In this document: piece by piece, positions 13,090 to 25,404 of the stretch
Layout of the letters: the number at the start of each line of letters is the position of its first letter
Numbering within the stretch: position 1 is the first letter of the stretch
From: Viola odorata
Taxonomy: Eukaryota; Streptophyta; Magnoliopsida; Malpighiales; Violaceae
Assembly (NCBI GenBank): GCA_963691705.1
Contig: OY829546.1
Location: forward strand, 1,374,001 to 1,438,000
Direction: 5' to 3'
Length of the DNA stretch: 64,000 nucleotides
Made by a program: the position numbers and the translations under genes
Notes under the pieces: model-generated
Database searches by the model: none
Told to the model about the DNA's origin: nothing
The model's input: only the letters and a program-made list of their open reading frames with translations

Positions 13090-14029
13090 AAAAACCATGA
13101 ACAATCTAGACTACAAAATAGACGACATTTAAACGGAAGTTTTAACTTTTAAGCTTTGCTCTTTGGGTGAGAAGAATAGGGATGGTGGGTTTCGCTGTAT
13201 AGTCTGTGCATTTTCTTAGTAGGTGATATTATACAGACTCTCTGGCATGGTGCATAGATCGGGTATTACAACATACAAACAGCTTCAACTTACGGAACCA
13301 GAGTAACAGGGGAGGTACCTGATCGAATAACACGAGTTTCGTAAGCAAAGGATAAATCTCTCTGTCGCGCCTCACCATCCAACCATCACCACTGCCTCGC
13401 TCCTACAAATCCACCCGATCCACATCACAAAAAATCCACAAAAAACAAATCAATTACAGCACCATCAACCACCACATTGCCACCGTCACCAAAAATCACC
13501 CACCAAACTTCCATACCCGAAATCAACCACCGCCAAACCAAACACCCAACAAACCACCGCCACTAAAAATCCTTTCCCAAGTTTCCTTGGCCGGAATAAA
13601 AAAAGGGAAAGGAAATAAAGAAGGAGAAGGGAGGAGGGCTGCATTAACGCAGCCCTAAATTGAAAAAGAAAAGAAACAGAGAAGAAAGGGAAGGAATGAA
13701 AAAAAAGGGGAATGAAATAAAAAGAAAGAAAAGGAAAGAAAATAAAATAAAAAAGAAAGAAAAGAAATATTAAACTAATGCGCATGCCATATTGATTGAT
13801 GATATGTCATGCCATGTAGGCTAGATAATAGAAAAATGGTGACGGAAACAGCCGCAGGTACCAAATGTGAACAAATATTTGAGTACGAATACTTTTTAAA
13901 CACAAAAACACAAAAAAAAAAAAATAGAGGTGCCAAATAAAATCAAACCCAAGGTACATGTAGTACCAAAAAGAACCATCACCCACCTCTTAATTTTTTG
14001 GTTTTTGGAAATTTTAATTTTTTTTAAAA
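13090..14029. other. Spacer between BIG5-like fragments
   Basis: No gene supported. It contains a minus-strand pyrimidine-rich block (13560-13790) and a TGG-rich block that resemble those near 10.5-11.0 kb and 51.4-51.8 kb, then A-rich DNA running into the hairpin at 14030. Confidence 0.4.
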
Positions 14030-14110
14030 AGATTTACAAATTTTCATTGACTCGGATATTGGATTTTAACATAAAATTCAATATCCGAATCAATGAAAAT
14101 TTGTCAATCT
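14030..14110. repeat. 81-bp hairpin, 38-nt arms
   Basis: Arms 14030-14067 and 14073-14110 are reverse complements with about three mismatches around a 5 nt loop (AACAT). It sits at the point where the BIG5-like SEC7 fragment loses homology. It could be a small fold-back MITE or a hairpin-RNA source. Confidence 0.85.
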
Positions 14111-14189
14111 CTAACTTCATTCTCTCTCGCACACGGGCACATTCACCCCACGTCGGGAGACAATGACCTAAATCTTCCGATGTGGTATT

Positions 14190-16068
14190 TTCAAGAACTG
14201 CATTCCATGTGTCTTGAAGGGAAGCATGTTGAGAGTCGCTTATTCCGAGTAGAGTCCGTAATGCTTCTACATTTTTACTAGGCATGTCTTTTGGAGCATG
14301 CAGAAAAGTAAATCTGACACAAATTCAAAAGCTCAATGATCAGCAATCAATCCCAAATGCTGACACTATTTCAGTAAGAATTTCAACAAACTAATCTCAA
14401 ATACGTTTACTGAATAGAAAAGGAGAAGGTAGGGTAGAAGGAGAAAATAACCACGATAGAAAAAAGCAAGCAAAGGAACAAAACCCAACACAAAATGGTG
14501 CGGAAATGATGCTAAAAAGTATTACCGGACCAGAGATGTTAAGAAAGCATAGCGCATGGTATCCATTCCTAGAACATGAGTAATATGTATCCCAGCTTTA
14601 AATCCCTCCATGCAGAGAACCACCCTTGGCATATTCTCTCCTTCCTCCATGGTGACAGAGAAAGTAGCCAGCAAAGGCCATCCTACAGCTTCAACCATGG
14701 GCCTTTAATTTCCCTTTGTTTTACAGTATGAAAAACTCATCTTTTTGCTCCTTGCTTCCGGAATATTGCCTGTGTTTGCTTAATGATAGCTTCACTCTCG
14801 GAATTGGCATCAGTTGATGACTTCCGTCTTGGGAGAGCTAAATTAAGGATATTGACAAGGCCACCTCTCTTCACCTTCTGGCCTCTGCCTGCTGCTTTTC
14901 CCAATGCTAGCTGTTTCATCTTTCAATTTTATCTCATCTTTGACAATTGAATCATAGATCGCTTCTAGAAGGTCGGTTGGTGCACAATCTTCCACATCAT
15001 TCGTTGCATTCATACGTACAAAATCTGACCTGGACATTTTAGGCCACACCATTGGGTTATGTGCATCTGTATTCAACATTATAACTGCATATGCAAGAAC
15101 ATAGGCGGTATCTGCATTTTTGAAGAGCCCTGGATTGTCCGCACAATATCTGCCATAAAATATACAAAGGTCTAAACAACTGGCTAGACAAGGAAATACA
15201 GATACTACAAGAAGTGGATGTCTAGATTATACTTGCTCAAACTTAGAGCCGACAAGGAAATACAGATACTACAAGAAGTGGATGTCTAGATTATACTTGC
15301 TCAAACTTAGAGCCGTAATTAGCATGTCGTCAGACTAGACAGACTTTCTTACCTTGCCACCACATGAGGCAGGGAAGATGAGCTTGAACAAACATAGTTA
15401 AACCGATATGCAACAGCCATGCTTGATGGAGACAAATACAAACCCTATATTAATGAAAATGCCCTTGATAATTCTTTCAAGTACAGTACCATGGAAGTTA
15501 AATTCCCAATGCAAGTACAGTACAAACTACTGCAACAGCATCACGCTATGTCCTACCATGTGTTTAAATCAATAGTGACCTCAATTCCAATTCTAATTCC
15601 AAGATTGATCCACACTTCGTGTATGCATGATCAGAGGACTGTCACTCCACTTCCTAGTCATGCATTGAATTATGGTTATTCGTATTGATTTATCTCAAAG
15701 TTTAACAATTATGTTCAACTTGAAGCTCAGGCTTTGGCTTCACACCATAAAGGGAAAACTTTCCCGTTCATGGAAAGAGGATAAATTCCAGTAGAATAAA
15801 TTGAGGAAAGGGATAAAAACTCCAACAGGGTGAAAGGCCAGATCCATTTGTGATGATGAACAGCAGATAAATTTAGATGAGAGGAGATTGTGTGATACAT
15901 ATGAAACACACCAGCCCAAGGTAGAGAATATTAAAAAGTATGAGTTGTATGCCATGTTTACCTCTCTGCAAACTTTTCCATGATGCGATCAATCCTTTGA
16001 GCTTCTCCCGGTTGTCGGAATCCCTTAAGAAACACGCGAATTGCTGTATCAAACTTCATTCCAGAAAA
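14190..16068 (-). pseudogene. BIG5-like ARF-GEF, SEC7/HDS fragment
   Basis: Minus-strand exons 16068-15962, 15149-14526 and 14313 to about 14190 encode the second half of a SEC7 domain and the following region of a BIG5-type ARF-GEF. Recognisable pieces are [20 protein letters not shown], then [19 protein letters not shown], then [15 protein letters not shown] and [11 protein letters not shown]. Several lesions are visible. A one-base loss near 14865 shifts the frame before [16 protein letters not shown] stop follows at KQGAKR, near 14737, where the family has Gly. A further frameshift lies near 14705. The N-terminal exons are absent and homology ends abruptly after NAVLE, beside the hairpin. 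It cannot encode a working exchange factor. Confidence 0.85.
15187..15314. repeat. 64-bp tandem duplication
   Basis: Two adjacent, essentially identical 64 bp copies (15187-15250 and 15251-15314) inside the second visible intron of the BIG5-like pseudogene. Their near identity implies a recent duplication. Confidence 0.95.
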
Positions 16069-16854
16069 CTGCATGGAAATTGGAATCCACAAAAACGATA
16101 TGTTTTGAAAAAAACATACAAGGCCAACATCTGTCAACATGAGTAACAACCTTTTTTAATCGAAGCAATCTTCATTTTTAAAAAAAAGTAATTTAATTTT
16201 GTTACGAGCATCTCCCAATTTCTTTCGAATTTTGTCGAGTTTTTATAAGGTGGTTACTGGTAACTCTTTAAGTATAATTTTTTTCATTTTCAAAACTCAA
16301 ATTTAAGACTTAGTTAAAGATAGACAACTTTTTTAACACTTGATGATCGATGATGGTTTTTTTTACCGGTTTTAGTTTTTTACTTTAATCTGTCATTCCA
16401 ATTTTAAATATTACAACTACAAATTTAAAAATAATTTATTGAGCCATTAATTTATCCAGGTTAGGAAAATTGTGAGCCGTACCGAACCTAAAAGAAGGAA
16501 GAAAATAAATAAATTGTACTACTATAAATTTATAATTAGCAAAAGAACAAAAAAACAATCACGCAACTGAAAGCGAAACCGGACGACGAAGACGAAGGTT
16601 CGCTGTCATATCAACTTGGCTTTGCGCGCGTGTGTACCAGTCGCGGTCGATACTTTTCTTCCACGGTCCCTTCCTTTCCCTTCCCTTGCTTCTTGTTTCT
16701 TCAAGCTCCGGCTCCACGCTCCGCAGCGTCCCAATCCATAGCCATCTCAGTTTCATAAAAAACAAAGAAAGAAGAAATTACATAAAAATCAACAAAAAGA
16801 AAATATAAAAATATTTGAGTTGGTAATCTTGCGAGCTATGTGGATTTGCAAGTA

Positions 16855-19702
16855 ATGCTAGGCGGGTCCATTGCAGTTGCCATGGGTTTCTCTGCTGCTC
16901 TTCGGCCTCCTCATCTCGCTCCCGCTTCTTCTTGTTATCGCTCCAAGGTTCGGTCCCTATCTTGTATTCAACTTTTCTATTTCCTATTCTGGGTTTTTTC
17001 CCCTTTTTGGTTCTTGTGCTGTGTTTCAGTGTGATTAGGAAATCTAGGGTTTCTTTAGCTATAGAGTTTAAGGGGTGCTGTTACTTCGTTCAGATATTCG
17101 TTTTGGTGTTAACTGTTAAGGATTCATTTGTGCTTTTTTCTTTTGATTTTCTTGTTTATGGAAAGTTTCGGACGTGGCATAATTGGAAAAAATGATACTG
17201 AAACTTGAACAATTTTAGTTGATTTCCACTCTTTTGGTTGGAAATGATACTTCGCCGGATTTTTTTTCTCTTTTTTTGTGTCTTCTTGCTTAAGAACATG
17301 CAGTGCTGCAATTTGTGACTGGTTTGGAATAGTTGTGAATTGGGTTCTTGTTATAGTAAGAATGTTGGATTGGGTGTCTAGTTTAGTTGGGTTTTCATTT
17401 TCCTGCTAATGTAATGACCACTACCGTGCGAATTATCTTGTTGCAGTTATTCTCCCTGAGAATCAACCCGAATAAGAATAGGCTGACTTTTGTAAGAACT
17501 GCGAAAACAAACAGCTTTTCGTTCAAGGTTTTATCGGTGTTTAATGGCAAGGCGTCAAGCACCAATGACAATGGGGCGACTGAACCTGCAAGGATTCTTC
17601 TTGAGAGATTGTTTGCTCAGGCGCATAAATTTGAAGAGAACATGAGTGGGGAGTCTCAACTCTCGGAGGATTTGCAGCCTATGTTCACCCTTGGAGTCCT
17701 GGAGTCTGATCTCGTGGCCCTACTGAAAGCCTTGAAGAAAAAGGAAGAAGACCTCCAAGATGCTGAAAGAGAGGTGTCCTTGGAGCACAGTGAATTTGAC
17801 CGCACGAAGGAGGAGTTAGAACAACAAGAAAAGGAGATTGCTGCTGCCTGTTCTAAGCATGAAAAACTAGAAAACGAGCTAAAGCAGGCAAATCTTGAAC
17901 TAGTTTCTCAAGCCAGGGAGATTGAAAATTTGAAGCTTCAACTCAAGGAAAAAGAGGAGGAGATTTTTGTTGCACAAACTGCATTATCTGTGAGAGAAGA
18001 TGAACTGGAAAAAATGATGAATGAATTGGCCAAGAAGAGCGAAGAAGCTGCTCAGGTTGACTCTGAACTGAAATCTAAGGCTCAACTCCTGAAAGAAGCA
18101 AAGGAGGTTGTGAAGAAACATGAATTTGAGCTTGAAGAACTACAAAAGGCTATTAGAGAGAAAGAAGAAGAACTGGAAGTGTCTGTTGCTCTGAGGAGTT
18201 TTGATCAGGAGAAGTTAAAAGTTGCCGAGGCCAATTTGGAGAAGCGGACAATGGAATGGCTATTGACTCAGGAAGAACTGAAGAACTTGGCGGAGGAAGT
18301 ATCCAAGCAACAGGACGAAACTAGTGAAACTCTGGAGGAGTTCGGTAGAGTCAAAAGGCTTATTGCTGACGTGAGATCTGAGCTGATGTTGTCACAGAAA
18401 TCACTGTCTTCATCTAGACAGAAAATGGAAGAACACGATCAACTATTAAAACAGCAATGGGCAGAACTTGAAGAACACAGGAACAGTGTTATGGCTTATG
18501 TGAATAGATTGAAAGATGGCCAATTAGAAATAGAGAGTGAGAGGGTGAAGCTTAAAGTTGCAGAGGCTCGAAATGAGAAGCTTGAACGAGACTTATCAAT
18601 GGAGAAAGAGCTTGTAGAAGACTTGAGGGAGGAGTTGGAGAAGGAAAAATCTTCTATGAATGGGGCAATCCAGGAGATTTATTCTTTGCAGCAGGAACTA
18701 GAGCGAAAAAATAGTGAATTTGGAGACTTGCGTTGCGTGCTTGAGTTTAAAGAGTCAGAGTTGGTGGAGGCTAAGTTAGAAATCCAGCATCTGAAATCTG
18801 AGATGGCTTCTCTTCAGCTTCTCATGGAGGAGAAAGATGTTCAAGTAGCAACTGCGGCGAAGAAACTGGAGGAAGTAAGCAAAGAGGTTGCAGAACTGAA
18901 GGTACTGATGAGCAACAGGGAAAAGGAACTTGTCCAAGCCACCGGAATGCTAAAGGAGAAAGAGGAGCATATTCAGATAATGCAAGATGAGTTGGGTGAT
19001 GCAAAGATGAAAACCTCTGAAGCAGAAAGGGTGGTGGAACATATTGTAGAACTCACAGACAAACTGGTTAGCTCCATTCATGATGAAGATCCTGATACAT
19101 TAGGGCAATTTGACAGCAAGGCAATGGAACTCCCACCGCGACCAATTGTTAGGCAGCATGATGGTTTTAGCTTTCAGAATAAACAGCTTGAGATTGAGCT
19201 GAAGCTTACTAGAGAAAGCTTAAAAGTGAAAGAAATGGAAGTTCTGGCTGCGCAGAGGGCTCTCACCATCAAAAGTGAGGAGCTGAAATCAGCACTTGAG
19301 CGACACGATGCCAGAGAGAGAGAAATGAAAAGATTGAAGGCAGAGATGGTCAGAGATGCTGAGGATTTGAAGAAGCTTTACGCTTTAGCACAAGAGAGAA
19401 TTGGTGGGAAAAGCGTTGGGGACTTGGCTACTGAGAAGCTTCAAGTTGAAGCAGCTCAAGTGGAAGTTGAAGCTGCAACCAGTGCACTGCATAAACTTGC
19501 AGAAATGAGCAGGGAACTACTGAACAAAGCTTGTTTGAGCATCGAGGCTGACTGTGATACTATCATCGAAGATGATGCGGATATACTCAAGAACGATGAA
19601 CGTTTTAAGGAGGTTAAAGCAGAAGTTGCTCGTCTCTCAGCTCTGACCGATCAGCTGGTGAAAGAAGCTGGCCTTGATTTTGTTGCTGCTGATCTACGTT
19701 AG
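16855..19702 (+). CDS. MRC: Chloroplast coiled-coil protein MRC/PII1 (starch granule initiation)
   Basis: Two exons, 16855-16947 and 17447-19702, encode 782 residues. The N terminus (MLGGSIAVAMGFSAALRPPH) is Ser/Ala-rich with few acidic residues, as in a plastid transit peptide; the next Met at 16882 is an alternative start. A conserved segment near residue 75 (ARILLERLFAQAHKFEENM) precedes more than 600 residues of nearly unbroken heptad-rich coiled coil. This is the architecture of Arabidopsis MRC/PII1 (At4g32190), which promotes starch granule initiation together with starch synthase 4. Long coiled coils resemble one another, but the N-terminal segment and the neighbours KOC1 and ATP synthase b' support the call. 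Confidence 0.82.
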
Positions 19703-20227
19703 CCATTGTAGTGACTAGATTTTGTACATAGGCAGCTAACAAATTCATTATACCACCTTAGGATAGTTCGTATCGTACCGAGTTGCCAATTCTTGTAGAT
19801 TGTTGTATGCCTGACTGCACATTGAGATCTGTTCCAGTTTCGTGTTTTCCACATATAATATCTCGTCTATGATTTTTGTTTAATGTACAGTAAAAAACGG
19901 GGGAAGAAAAAGAATATTTTGTAGGCTATAAAGGTATGTACTGTCTTTTATTGCAGAAACTTTGGATGAAAATAACGTTCGCAAGCATACAGGAATGAAG
20001 TGCAGCGCGTCTTAAACACGGACGGACTTGATGAAAAAAATAAAAAAGTCCTAAACACGGATGACGTATTATGAATTTCGAATGACGTGTTATTGAAACT
20101 ACAAATAATCTGCATTCACCAGTTTCCCCACTCCTACCTGAGCTTAGCAGAAATGATCATTTGCTAAGCTATAGTTTTTTTACAAAGTTAATATTTACAA
20201 GTATTCCCAAGCTTAAGAGACCATGGA
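19703..20227. other. 3' UTRs and short spacer
   Basis: Convergent 3' ends of MRC/PII1 (plus) and KOC1 (minus). No other coding feature seen. Confidence 0.5.
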
Positions 20228-23059
20228 CTACCGGGCAGCACCAGCGTTAACACCGAGGATGTTCGCCACCGATGGCCGAAGCCATGCCTGGTTACTACCG
20301 CCGCCACCAGTCTGGCTATCCATATGCTGTTGGCCGTCTTTTTTCCCGGCAATACACTCTTGTTTTGACCTTCCCATTTTCTTACCAACAAAGAAACCGA
20401 CCTTCATAGCTGTGAAGAGGCCTAATGCAATCAGAAGTGGCCTCACTGCCCAATGAAAATCCTCAAGATGTTGATACTTTTTAACTACTCCTGGACAAGT
20501 CTTGAAAGAAATCGCCTCCACTTCAGCTGGATCAGCCAAGAAACTGCTATGTTCATTGCCGAAAGTCATTCTCCCGGGGAAATTAACAACAAGGCAACCG
20601 TTAGGTAAGATATTACAGATCTTCCCAGTGGCCCAGGCGCCTCCCGTTTTACGAGGCCATTCGAATCGAGGGCTAAGAAAAGTAGCTTTCAGTCTCACGA
20701 ATTGACCAATAAAGTAAGATTCTGCCATTTGAAACTCTGAAGAGCTTCCTTTCCAGAGCGTTTCTACTCCAATAAATCCAACAGTCACACTTCCATCACG
20801 GCTAATGGAGTGAACAATCCCCACTGGTGAGTGCTTCCTGTCTTCTTCCTTCAACCGAACCCAATCCCCAGCAGCCAAACCAAAAGTGATACGTTCCAAG
20901 CTTGAAACAGGAACTCTTAACGGGTCATGAATGCCGTGGACTCTCACCAAAATAAAACCGTCTTGATCAGCATCACGTTCTAAACCCACTACGAGTCCTT
21001 CTGGGATTTCCATGTTCTCTGGCTTGGATGAGTTAGGTGGCCTTCTTGAGCGTACCAAGTCTCCCACCTGCAGCTGGTCTTTTGAGAGAAACCACTCAGT
21101 GTAACCAGTACCAGCACTTGATCTGTCCAAGATTGCTCTGCTCCCAAGGCCTGTCCACCCTCCATCCACATAAACTGCACTCTGCGAGCTGCAAAAATGT
21201 TTCAGGAAAGACATTAAAAAAGGTAATAGTGGTGAATGAAAAAACTTATTAGACAAACCAAATGAGAGACAGAATTCCCAAAGTACAACAACACAGATGA
21301 AGGAAATAGCTCCAGTGTTGTGCATAAGATACTTCAGAACAGCACATCAACAAGTGTCCTTGCAAGTTGACTAGTTGAGCAAGAAAACTTACAATTAGAT
21401 CATGTCAATATATCCATGAAACAACATCTGACAAATTAACTTCAAAAAATATGTAATTGTCTATTATGCAATGTACATGAATCCAGTTCCAGGAAAGACA
21501 ACTCAATTAAACGGTTATAAACACTTTGTATCTCAGTGGTGAATGTGCAAATACAAAGTTCACAATACTGAGAGAGACAGAGGAACAGATGAGGCTTTCT
21601 TCTGCTACTCAGTTACAAAGAAGATACGAAATCTAGCAAAATCTGTCTACTCTGCATCTCAGAGCAATGAAACTTACCCAATGAGCTAAACAACAGTGAA
21701 AATACAAAGGGGTTAAGGCAACATACAAAACTACCTCAAGGCGTCTAAAAGCACAGTATGGTGTAGGCCCTGATCTATGCTAAATATATTGATGGGCCAA
21801 AACTCCCATTCTATCAGATTCGTAGAGCGTGCAGCAGTCCAAAGGTGAAATATATGAGAAAGTAATAAAAAGCATATCCAGAGGTGAGCAGTAGCAACTA
21901 GTCAATCCAAAACGTGATTTATATACTAAAAGCCATTGGGGTCATATGTGATGCAAAGAGTTACCTTTTAAATACACGTACTATGTCCGTCATCAGTGGT
22001 CTGTTTCTGAAGTCGTAGTCAAAGCAACCAAGAAGAAGATTTTCAACTGGAGGAGGAAGTCCCTTAGGAATACATGGTTTCTCTTGCTTTCTAACTACTG
22101 AGTCATAAATTTCTTCAGCTGACCTACCACACCAAGGCTGAACACCTGTCAACATCTCCAGAATGCTGCACCCAAATCCCCAAGAGTCAGTCTCAAAGGA
22201 TACAGGACCTCGTACTTCTGGCTGCCATTGTTCAGGAGCCATGTAGTTCGGGGTTCCCAGCCTGCGGGACATATCCGAGCTTGGCAATGGAATTCCAAGT
22301 AGCAGATAAGGACTACCAACATCTCCTAGAACCGCTTGTCCGTTTTCATTAAGAAGGAAATTGAAAGGTTTAAGGTTAAGAACTAAGATCTGCCTTCGAT
22401 GCAATTCTGCAATTCCCTGAGCCAACTCAATCCCATACCTGTAGACATCCCAAACATTGAAAATTAACTATACTCTGATTATTTAACACCATCATTTGTA
22501 AAGTTTCAAGAAAATTCACCTCAAAACATCAGGTAGAGAGAGTTTTCCGCCTTTAAGGCGAGCCATTTTGTCACCAATCGATCCCTCATAAAATTTCATA
22601 ACAATAGATATCTGCATAAGCAAACAATCAAGTGTTTTAACCTAATTTATTTGAATTCACCGATTACAATACAAACACACACTCATGACTCACCTTGCCA
22701 TTTAACACCGAAATTCCACGCAGCAAGCACACAGCTTCTACACCTTGACACTTGGAGAACAAATCATCAAACTTATGCAATACAGTCCTCATACTATCCT
22801 CCCTGATCGGATGCAACATCTTAACCGCCACTTCATTGAAACCATCGTACTCCTCCGTCGACTGATGATGAGTAGCCAACCAAACATCCCCAAACGCCCC
22901 TCTCCCAATCCTGTGCCTAAGCTTCAACTTCGCCGGCTCTATCAACGCCGTTGACGGGTTTGAAGAAGCAACCACAGTCCTAAAACGATCAGGATCACCT
23001 TCAAAAAACTCATACTCAAACGGAACCGCCGGCTGCGCACCAACAACTTTTCCAGCCAT
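20228..23059 (-). CDS. KOC1: KOC1-like kinase of the chloroplast outer envelope
   Basis: Four exons, 23059-22694, 22611-22520, 22438-21965 and 21188-20228, with a 776 bp last intron, encode 630 residues. Residues ~45-310 form a kinase domain: glycine loop GRGAFGDV, lysine motif EVAVKML, activation end TPNYMAPEQW, and EIYDSVVRKQEKP in the C lobe. The catalytic HRDLKPxN motif reads VLNLKPFN, so the base Asp is Asn, and DFG reads DVG; the related kinase KEG has the same Asn. A C-terminal region of beta-rich repeats resembling the HERC2-like repeats of KEG follows. Near the end lies one hydrophobic segment (AVRPLLIALGLFTAMKVGFF), then a basic tail, consistent with a tail anchor. This fits KOC1 (At4g32250), linked to phosphorylation of preprotein import components. 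No RING or ankyrin region is present. Confidence 0.85.
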
Positions 23060-23961
23060 TCCTATTTTCCAAAAAAACAATTCCATCAGTACCGAATAAA
23101 GAATCAAACTCAGCAACAAGCTTCAACAACCAGAAAGAAAATACAAAGTACAAAAACATGGAACAAAAAATGTAAAATACCTACTAGTTGCGGGGAATCT
23201 CGACGAATTAGAGTTGAGAAATCAAAAGAGATGGAATTAGACACGAGGAGGGATTACTAGTTCATGCAATTTGAGGAATATAAATTAGGGGTAGGGGAAA
23301 AGAAAAGAAGAAATTTTCTGTTTGTTTGGACCGGAGGATGAAGAAAGGAAGGAAGTGAGTGTAGTTTTTTTTTTGTCGACCTTTTCCTTTTCCTTTTTCT
23401 AGTTTCTTGGGGGAGATGGTACGGTGCGCGGAGACACAGGAGGTTACTGTGGAGGGGGGGTCGAGGATATTTAATTTAATCTATGATATTCGGGAGATGA
23501 CGGTTTAGTCCTTGGAATGGAAGTTGGGCGCCAAGAGATGGAGTGTTAATTTAGCCTTTTTCCCCATAACTAGGAACGCTTGACATCATGCAATTAAAAT
23601 AGTCTGATTTTGTACCCAAAAAAAAAATATATTAATCTTATTTGATTTTTTAAAATTTTAAATTTGGAACTGAAATTTTGATTAAAAATAAACAAATCGC
23701 ATACTTAAACAATTTATAGTTTTATACTAGTATAAATTTGATAACATAAGAGTAGTAGGGTATGGAATTGATGCAAGTAGGATGAGGTTATTCCGCAAAC
23801 TACTCCAATCAACCAAGTCAAAACTATCATTAGCAATTAAACTACTTGTTAATTTAAGAATAATAAAACAGCTAGCTTCCTTGTGTCAAAATCTAAAACA
23901 GAACAAGCGCTTGCATAAGAAGTTTCATTCCTTCAGTGCCACTGTTACTCCAATTAGTGAT
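23060..23961. other. KOC1 promoter side and spacer
   Basis: 5' flank of KOC1 on the minus strand, with a possible 5' UTR intron just upstream of the ATG, then AT-rich DNA. A 73-codon plus-strand frame at 23782-24003 runs into the transposon terminus and is not credible as a gene. Confidence 0.45.
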
Positions 23962-23971
23962 ATTAAAAGAA

Positions 23972-25394
23972 GGTTTAAATCATTTTTTGGCACTTACACT
24001 TGATTTAACTGACTCATTTGGCACCTCCTTTGGTCAAACGGTTTAAAAGACACCTCCACTTGAAAGAAATGACTCATTTGGCACCTGTCATTGACATCGT
24101 CCGTTGTCCACCGTTAAATGATGACATGGCATGCCACGTCATCAACATGATACTGTGGCATGACACGTCATCAACATGATGACGTGGCATGACACATCTG
24201 AAAAAATAATATAATTAATTTTAAAAAAATCAGAAAAATAATATAATTAATTTTAAAAATTCAGAAAAATAATGTAATTAATTTTAAAAATTAAAAATTT
24301 TAATTTAATTAATTATAAAAATACTTTAATTAATTTAAAAATTAAGAAAAATAATATAATTAATTTTAAAAATTCAGAAAAATAATATAATTAATTTTAA
24401 AATCTAGAAAAATATTTTTATTAATTTTAAAAATTCAGAAAAATAATTTAATTAATTTTATTTTTTTTTAATTTTTAAAATTTCAGAAAAATAATTTAAT
24501 TAATTTTAAAAATTCAGAAAAATAATTTAATTAACTTTAAAAATCCAGAAAAATACTGTAATTAATTTTTAATTTCCTTGGTAGATCTCCATATTTAGTT
24601 TATGCTTGGGTTTGCCGAATCGGCAGTGGGGGATGGTGTTCCCACTCCGATTTTGGCGCCAGATCTGTGGTGGCGGTGGTGTGGTGGTGATCTGCTGAGG
24701 AGCATGTGGTGTGGTGGTGGTGCGTCAGATCTGTTGCAACGGTAGAGACTATTGTGGTTGCCGGTTATGGTAGGAGCTCTAGCGGGCTTGGGTTTCCAGC
24801 CGCTGGTCGTGAAAATTATTAATTTCCTAGGTAGATCTTCATATTTAGTTTATGCTTGGGTTTGCCGAATAGGCAGTGGGGGATGGTGTTCCCACTCCGA
24901 TTCCGGCGTTTCCAGCCACTGGTCGTGAAAATTAATTATATTATTTTTCTAAATTTTTATAGTTAATTAAAGTATTTTTTGAATTTTTAAAATTAATTAC
25001 TATTTTTTTGAATTTTTAAAATTAATAATATAAATTTTCTGAATTTTTAAAATTAATTATATTATTTTTCTGAATTTTTAAAATTAATTAAAGTATTTTT
25101 ATAATTTTTATAATTAATTAAATTAAATTTCTTAATTTTTAAAATTAATTACATTATTTTTCTGAATTTTTAAAATTAATTATATTATTTTTATGAATTT
25201 TTTAAAATTAATTATATTATTTTCAGATGTGGCATGCCACGTCATCATTTAACGGTGGACGACGGACGGCGTCAATGACAGGTGCCAAATGAGTCATTTC
25301 TTTCAAGTGGAGGTGCCTTTTAAACCGTTTGACCAAAGGAGGTGCCAAATGAGTCCGTCAAATCAAGTGCAGGTGCCAAAAAATGATTTAAACC
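23972..25394. mobile_element. Non-autonomous Mutator-like element, 1423 bp
   Basis: Long terminal inverted repeats of about 170-200 bp start GGTTTAAATCATTTTTTGGC at 23972 and end with the complement at 25394. A perfect 10 bp duplication, ATTAAAAGAA, flanks the element at 23962-23971 and 25395-25404. Long TIRs with a 9-11 bp duplication are typical of Mutator-like elements. Inside the TIRs are inverted AT-rich minisatellite arrays (units like AATTAATTTTAAAAATTCAG), and in the centre a GC-richer core holding a direct duplication (24571-24655 and 24821-24905). No transposase frame is present, so movement would need an enzyme supplied elsewhere. Confidence 0.92.
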
Positions 25395-25404
25395 ATTAAA
25401 AGAA

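Noticed and set aside
23782..24003. 73-codon frame beside the Mutator-like element
   Set aside because: Lys/Leu-rich, crosses the transposon terminus and has no recognisable domain.
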